A DNA stretch of 64,000 nucleotides, taken from contig NZ_MAYN01000008.1 of assembly GCF_001691555.1 (NCBI RefSeq), positions 328,617 to 392,616 of the forward strand. The letters run 5' to 3'. A program made the translations under genes and the position numbers. Positions 58,012 through 64,000 of this stretch are shown here, piece after piece. A model generated the notes under the pieces. The model made no database searches. It had not been told where the DNA came from and worked only from the letters and a program-made list of their open reading frames with translations. Within the stretch, counting starts at the first letter, position 1, and each line of letters opens with the position of its first letter. This stretch comes from Pantoea eucrina. Lineage in GTDB: Bacteria > Pseudomonadota > Gammaproteobacteria > Enterobacterales > Enterobacteriaceae.

Positions 58012-58851
58012 TTATATCAGCTTTTTCACCAGTGCTTCGCTGTGGCGGATGTGGCTTGATGCCCGCTCCGGATCGTGCTGCACCAGCGCCATAAACAGTA
58101 AATCCGTCAGGGCCAGCTGTGCGCTGGTTGAGGAGATGGCCGCGCTGCGCGTGCTCTGCTCCTCTGCAACGGTATAGAGACAGATGGAGGCGCACTGCTG
58201 CAGCGCGTTCGGCGTAAAACCGGTAAACGCCACCACATCAGCCCCGATAGCGGCCGCTTCCTGTGCCGCCAGATTAATTTCACGCCGTTCGCCGGTGTAG
58301 GAGATGGCCAGCAGGACATCGCCAGGCGCCATCGCCTGTACGCTGGCGAGCAGGGCGTGCATATCCTGCTCAGCCACCGCATTAATGCCGATTTTCATCA
58401 GTTTCCAGGAGAAATCTTTCGCCACCAGGCCAGACGCGCCGATCCCCACCAGCAGAATACGGTTGGCATTCTTCAGCAGATGCAACGTCTCCATCAGTTT
58501 CTCTTCGCTGTTGATATCCAGCGTGGCGCGGATCGCAGAGATCTTTTCAGTCAGCAGCTTCTCACCTACGGTTTTCAGTGGATCGTCACTGAGAATATGG
58601 TTATGCACGGTGATCGCATCGCGATCCGCCAGCGATTCACTCAGCGCCAGCTTCAGGGCCGGAAATCCTTTATAACCCAGCTTCTGCGCAAACTTCACCA
58701 CGCTCGACTGGCTGACGCCCGCTTCTTCAGCCAGCTTTTGTGAGCTGAGATGGCGCGCCCGATCGGGCTGTGACAGTAAAAAGTCAGCCAGCCGGCGCTC
58801 ATTCAGCGCCAGCCGGGGATAGAGCTGGCGGATTCGCAGCAGTGAACTCAT
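58012..58851 (-). CDS. yfhH: RpiR-family transcriptional regulator YfhH
   Basis: 279 residues: an N-terminal RpiR helix-turn-helix (LSSQKLAEEAGVSQSSVVKFAQKLGYKGFPALK) and a C-terminal SIS sugar-phosphate-binding domain (ILLVGIGASGLVAKDF, LLAISYTGERREI). Closely similar to E. coli YfhH, whose ligand is not established. Sited between yfhL and pgpC as in E. coli. Confidence 0.9.
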   Translation of the reverse strand: MSSLLRIRQLYPRLALNERRLADFLLSQPDRARHLSSQKLAEEAGVSQSSVVKFAQKLGYKGFPALKLALSESLADRDAITVHNHILSDDPLKTVGEKLLTEKISAIRATLDINSEEKLMETLHLLKNANRILLVGIGASGLVAKDFSWKLMKIGINAVAEQDMHALLASVQAMAPGDVLLAISYTGERREINLAAQEAAAIGADVVAFTGFTPNALQQCASICLYTVAEEQSTRSAAISSTSAQLALTDLLFMALVQHDPERASSHIRHSEALVKKLI

Positions 58852-59051
58852 GTTCGATCCTTACTCCCGGTTTCATAGCATGCCGCAGGTTACCTCTCTG
58901 CCACACGCGCAGTAATAGTAAATACTCCGTGTCACCAAGAATAAACTATTCAGTGGGCTTTGTAGCTAGCGGAATTAAAAATCACAGCTTCGCTAAGCGC
59001 GGTTGCTGGCTACACTGTAGAGCAGCAACTGATTTAAAAAAGGAGAGAGGT

Positions 59052-59690
59052 TTGACACAGGACTCGCAACGCCGCGTCGTATTTTTCGATCTGGATGGCA
59101 CGCTGCATCAGCAGGATATGTTTGGAACCTTTATGCGCTTTTTGCTGCGCCGGCAGCCGCTGAATCTGCTGCTGGTGGTTCCGCTGCTGCCGGTTATCGG
59201 GCTCGGGCTGCTGGTTAAAGGCCGGGCAGCGCGCTGGCCAATGAGTCTGCTGCTCTGGGCGATCACGTTCGGGCACAGCGAAACGCGCCTGCGCGCGCGT
59301 GAAGCGGAGTTTGCGCAGTGGTTCCGCGAGCGGGTAGTGGCGTTTCCGGTGGTGCAGCAGCGCCTGACAGATTACCTGCAGAGTGACGATGCCGATGTCT
59401 GGCTAATTACCGGATCACCGCAATCACTGGTGGAGCAGGTCTATTTCGATTCCGCCTTTCTGCCGCGTGTGAAACTGATCGCCAGCCAGATGCGGCCAGG
59501 ACGCGGCGGACGCGTGCTGGCAATGCGCTGTCTCGGCCACGAAAAGGTCGCGCAGCTGGAAGAGCAGATTGGCACGCCGCTGCAGCTTTACAGCGGCTAC
59601 AGCGACAGCAAACAGGACAACCCGCTGCTGTTTTTCTGTCAGCATCGCTGGCGCGTAACACCGCGTGGCGAACTGCAGCAGCTGGAGTGA
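59052..59690 (+). CDS. pgpC: phosphatidylglycerophosphatase C
   Basis: Dephosphorylates phosphatidylglycerophosphate to phosphatidylglycerol. 212 residues (211 in E. coli), HAD family with the nucleophile in FFDLDGTLH, a hydrophobic insert (LNLLLVVPLLPVIGLGLLV) that anchors it in the inner membrane, and LITGSPQ. The start is TTG, after AGGAGAGAGG, placed by homology; the longer frame upstream has no ribosome site. Confidence 0.93.
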   Translation: MTQDSQRRVVFFDLDGTLHQQDMFGTFMRFLLRRQPLNLLLVVPLLPVIGLGLLVKGRAARWPMSLLLWAITFGHSETRLRAREAEFAQWFRERVVAFPVVQQRLTDYLQSDDADVWLITGSPQSLVEQVYFDSAFLPRVKLIASQMRPGRGGRVLAMRCLGHEKVAQLEEQIGTPLQLYSGYSDSKQDNPLLFFCQHRWRVTPRGELQQLE

Positions 59691-59714
59691 ATCGCGCGGC
59701 GTTTTTGTCTATAA

Positions 59715-61696
<1,982 letters not shown>

Positions 61697-61861
61697 ATGG
61701 TTGTCTCTTAATGGCTCACAGGCCTCTGTCCTTTAAAGGCAGTATTGGTATTGTTTTTTACTCCCAGAGCGAGGGGCATTTTGCGCAACAAAGCGAAACA
61801 GGGCAACTCATATAGCAGGTTTTGCGCAAAATTCAGGCAAATCCCGTATGGCAGTTTTTCT

Positions 61862-61900
61862 GCGCAAACGGTTTCGTTACCTGCGCGCTTTCTCTATAAT
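61862..61900 (+). promoter_or_regulatory. purL promoter with PurR operator
   Basis: GCGCAAACGGTTTCGT (61862-61877) fits the PurR box ACGCAAACGTTTTCGT at 14 of 16 positions, and a consensus -10 TATAAT lies at 61895-61900. The operator covers the -35 region. Confidence 0.88.
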
Positions 61901-61966
61901 ACCGCCCGTTTTCCCTGTTGCGCCCAATGAAGCGTCGCCCGGCGCTTCGAAGACGAGAGATCTTTA

Positions 61967-64000
61967 ATGATGGAAATTCTGCGTGGTTCGCCCGCTCTGT
62001 CAGCATTTCGTGTAAACAAACTGCTGACCCGCTTTCAGAACGCTCATCTGCCGGTGAGTGATATTTACGCCGAGTATGTCCATTTTGCTGATGTTGCTGC
62101 ACCGCTCAGCGCGGATGAACACGCCCGCCTGCAGCGCCTGCTGAAATATGGCCCTTCTCTCGCTGAACATGCGCCTCAAGGGCGTCTGCTGCTGATTACG
62201 CCGCGTCCTGGCACTATCTCTCCCTGGTCATCGAAAGCCACGGACATTGCTCACAACTGCGATTTGCCGCAGGTTAAACGCCTGGAGCGCGGCCTGGCGT
62301 TCTATGTTCAGGCGCCGCAGCTGACAGAAACGCAGTGGCAGCAGCTGGCTGGCCTGCTGCACGATCGCATGATGGAGTGCGTATTCAGCGACCTGCAGGC
62401 AGCAGAGCAGCTGTTTGCTCATCACACGCCGCAGCCGCTGCAGAGCGTTGATGTACTGGGAACCGGACGTCAGGCGCTGGAGCAGGCGAATACCACGCTG
62501 GGGCTGGCGCTGGCAGATGATGAAATAGACTATCTGCTGGATGCTTTTACCCGTCTGGGTCGCAACCCTAATGACATTGAGCTCTATATGTTTGCGCAGG
62601 CGAACTCAGAGCACTGCCGTCACAAAATTTTCAACGCTGACTGGATCATTGATGGCGAAAAACAGCCCAAATCGCTGTTTAAAATGATCAAGAATACGTT
62701 TGAGCAGCATCCCGATCACGTGCTGTCAGCCTATAAAGACAACGCTGCCGTGATGGAAGGATCAGACGTTGGTCGCTTCTACGCTGATGCACAGCAGGGC
62801 GAATACGCTTTCCATCAGGAAGCCGCGCATATTCTGATGAAAGTAGAAACGCATAACCATCCCACCGCTATTTCTCCCTGGCCGGGTGCAGCGACCGGCT
62901 CGGGCGGTGAAATTCGCGATGAAGGCGCAACCGGGCGTGGCGCTAAACCGAAAGCGGGTCTGACCGGCTTTTCCGTTTCCGATCTGCGCATTCCGGGCTT
63001 TGAGCAGCCGTGGGAAGAGGATTTCGGCAAGCCGGATCGTATTGTTACCGCACTGGATATCATGACTGAAGGTCCGCTGGGTGGCGCAGCGTTTAACAAC
63101 GAATTTGGCCGTCCGGCGCTGAACGGTTACTTCCGTACCTATGAAGAGCAGGTTAACAGTCATAACGGCGTTGAACTGCGCGGCTACCATAAGCCAATCA
63201 TGCTGGCAGGCGGTATCGGTAATATTCGTGCAGACCACGTGCAGAAAGGCGAGATTGTCGTGGGGGCCAAACTGATCGTCCTGGGCGGGCCGGCGATGAA
63301 CATCGGCCTCGGCGGCGGTGCAGCGTCATCCATGGCCTCCGGTCAGTCAGATGCCGACCTCGATTTTGCGTCAGTGCAGCGCGACAACCCGGAAATGGAG
63401 CGCCGCTGTCAGGAAGTGATCGACCGCTGCTGGCAGCTGGGCGAAGCCAACCCGATTCTGTTTATCCACGACGTCGGCGCGGGCGGTCTCTCTAACGCCA
63501 TGCCTGAGCTGGTCAGCGATGGCGGACGCGGCGGTAACTTCAATCTGCGCGACATTCTCAGCGATGAACCTGGCATGAGCCCGCTGGAAGTGTGGTGTAA
63601 CGAGTCGCAGGAGCGCTATGTGTTGGCCGTGGCGCCAGAGAAACTGGCGCTGTTTGATGAGCTGTGCCAGCGCGAGCGCGCCCCGTATGCGGTGATTGGT
63701 GAAGCTACCGAAGAGCAGCACCTGTCGCTGAGCGACAGCCATTTTGACAACAAGCCTATCGACATGCCGCTGGATGTTCTGCTGGGCAAAACGCCTAAAA
63801 TGACGCGTGATGTCACGCGGCAGCAGGCAAAAGGCGATGCGCTGCAGCGTAGCGGCATCACAATTGCTGATGCGGTTAACCGCGTGCTGCATCTGCCTGC
63901 GGTGGCTGAGAAAACGTTTCTTATCACCATCGGCGACCGGTCGGTGACCGGTATGGTGGCGCGCGATCAGATGGTCGGACCCTGGCAGATCCCGGTTGCG
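61967..64000 (+). CDS. purL: phosphoribosylformylglycinamidine synthase (5' part)
   Basis: Fourth step of purine synthesis: converts FGAR, glutamine and ATP to FGAM. The first 678 codons of about 1295 are in the window and the gene runs off the right edge, so the glutaminase domain is not seen. It starts [14 protein letters not shown]. The catalytic His and ATP-binding region appear in [49 protein letters not shown] and [10 protein letters not shown]. No internal stop or frameshift. Confidence 0.97.
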   Translation, partial: MMEILRGSPALSAFRVNKLLTRFQNAHLPVSDIYAEYVHFADVAAPLSADEHARLQRLLKYGPSLAEHAPQGRLLLITPRPGTISPWSSKATDIAHNCDLPQVKRLERGLAFYVQAPQLTETQWQQLAGLLHDRMMECVFSDLQAAEQLFAHHTPQPLQSVDVLGTGRQALEQANTTLGLALADDEIDYLLDAFTRLGRNPNDIELYMFAQANSEHCRHKIFNADWIIDGEKQPKSLFKMIKNTFEQHPDHVLSAYKDNAAVMEGSDVGRFYADAQQGEYAFHQEAAHILMKVETHNHPTAISPWPGAATGSGGEIRDEGATGRGAKPKAGLTGFSVSDLRIPGFEQPWEEDFGKPDRIVTALDIMTEGPLGGAAFNNEFGRPALNGYFRTYEEQVNSHNGVELRGYHKPIMLAGGIGNIRADHVQKGEIVVGAKLIVLGGPAMNIGLGGGAASSMASGQSDADLDFASVQRDNPEMERRCQEVIDRCWQLGEANPILFIHDVGAGGLSNAMPELVSDGGRGGNFNLRDILSDEPGMSPLEVWCNESQERYVLAVAPEKLALFDELCQRERAPYAVIGEATEEQHLSLSDSHFDNKPIDMPLDVLLGKTPKMTRDVTRQQAKGDALQRSGITIADAVNRVLHLPAVAEKTFLITIGDRSVTGMVARDQMVGPWQIPVA

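Overview
The window is chromosomal DNA of a gammaproteobacterium of the order Enterobacterales, most likely the Erwiniaceae (Pantoea, Mixta or Erwinia type). Nearly every core gene has a recognisable Escherichia coli counterpart of almost the same length (kgtP, pssA, pat, nrdHIEF, recN, rpoE-rseABC, lepAB, rnc-era-recO, pdxJ, purL), while block order and accessory genes differ from E. coli. The assignment rests on remembered family sequences, not on a search.

Layout. 1-8.9 kb: end of an rRNA operon (5S), kgtP, pssA-yfiM, pat, tapT, trxC and yfiF. 8.9-13.6 kb: emrRAB and an intact YgaY-type MFS exporter. 13.8-17.6 kb: nrdHIEF behind paired NrdR boxes. 17.8-22.6 kb: ygaM, ygaC, the S-methylmethionine operon mmuPM behind a MetJ operator, a lipoprotein gene, a 90-bp tandem repeat array and speG. 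22.7-27.6 kb: a five-gene peptide/nickel-type ABC operon. 27.9-31.3 kb: an MgtB-type Mg2+ ATPase with a long leader carrying two short ORFs that resemble the mgtM/mgtP arrangement, followed by a 28-residue membrane peptide gene. 31.3-33.1 kb: an SDR gene, queH and a secreted protein with LEA-like 11-residue repeats.

33.2-38.6 kb is a genomic island abutting the 3' end of ssrA (tmRNA). It is strikingly AT-rich and holds a two-gene module: a GHKL-fold ATPase, then a protein with two degenerate phosphoribosyltransferase-like domains. The module lies between two inverted 29-nt elements with identical ends, and beside the C-terminal remnant of a P4-type phage primase. It is the best candidate here for an undescribed system, plausibly anti-phage defence carried by a decayed satellite. 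I know of no characterised system with this pairing.

38.6-64 kb is again core: ssrA-smpB, ratAB, bamE, recN (LexA boxes), nadK, grpE (sigma-32 promoter), ung, grcA (FNR site), srmB, trmN, the sigma-E operon, lepA-lepB, rnc-era-recO, pdxJ-acpS, yfhL, yfhH, pgpC, tadA, mltF and the first 678 codons of purL (PurR box). nadB, which lies between trmN and rpoE in E. coli, is missing. The block from grpE to emrB sits between ung and yfiF, where E. coli has these two genes adjacent.
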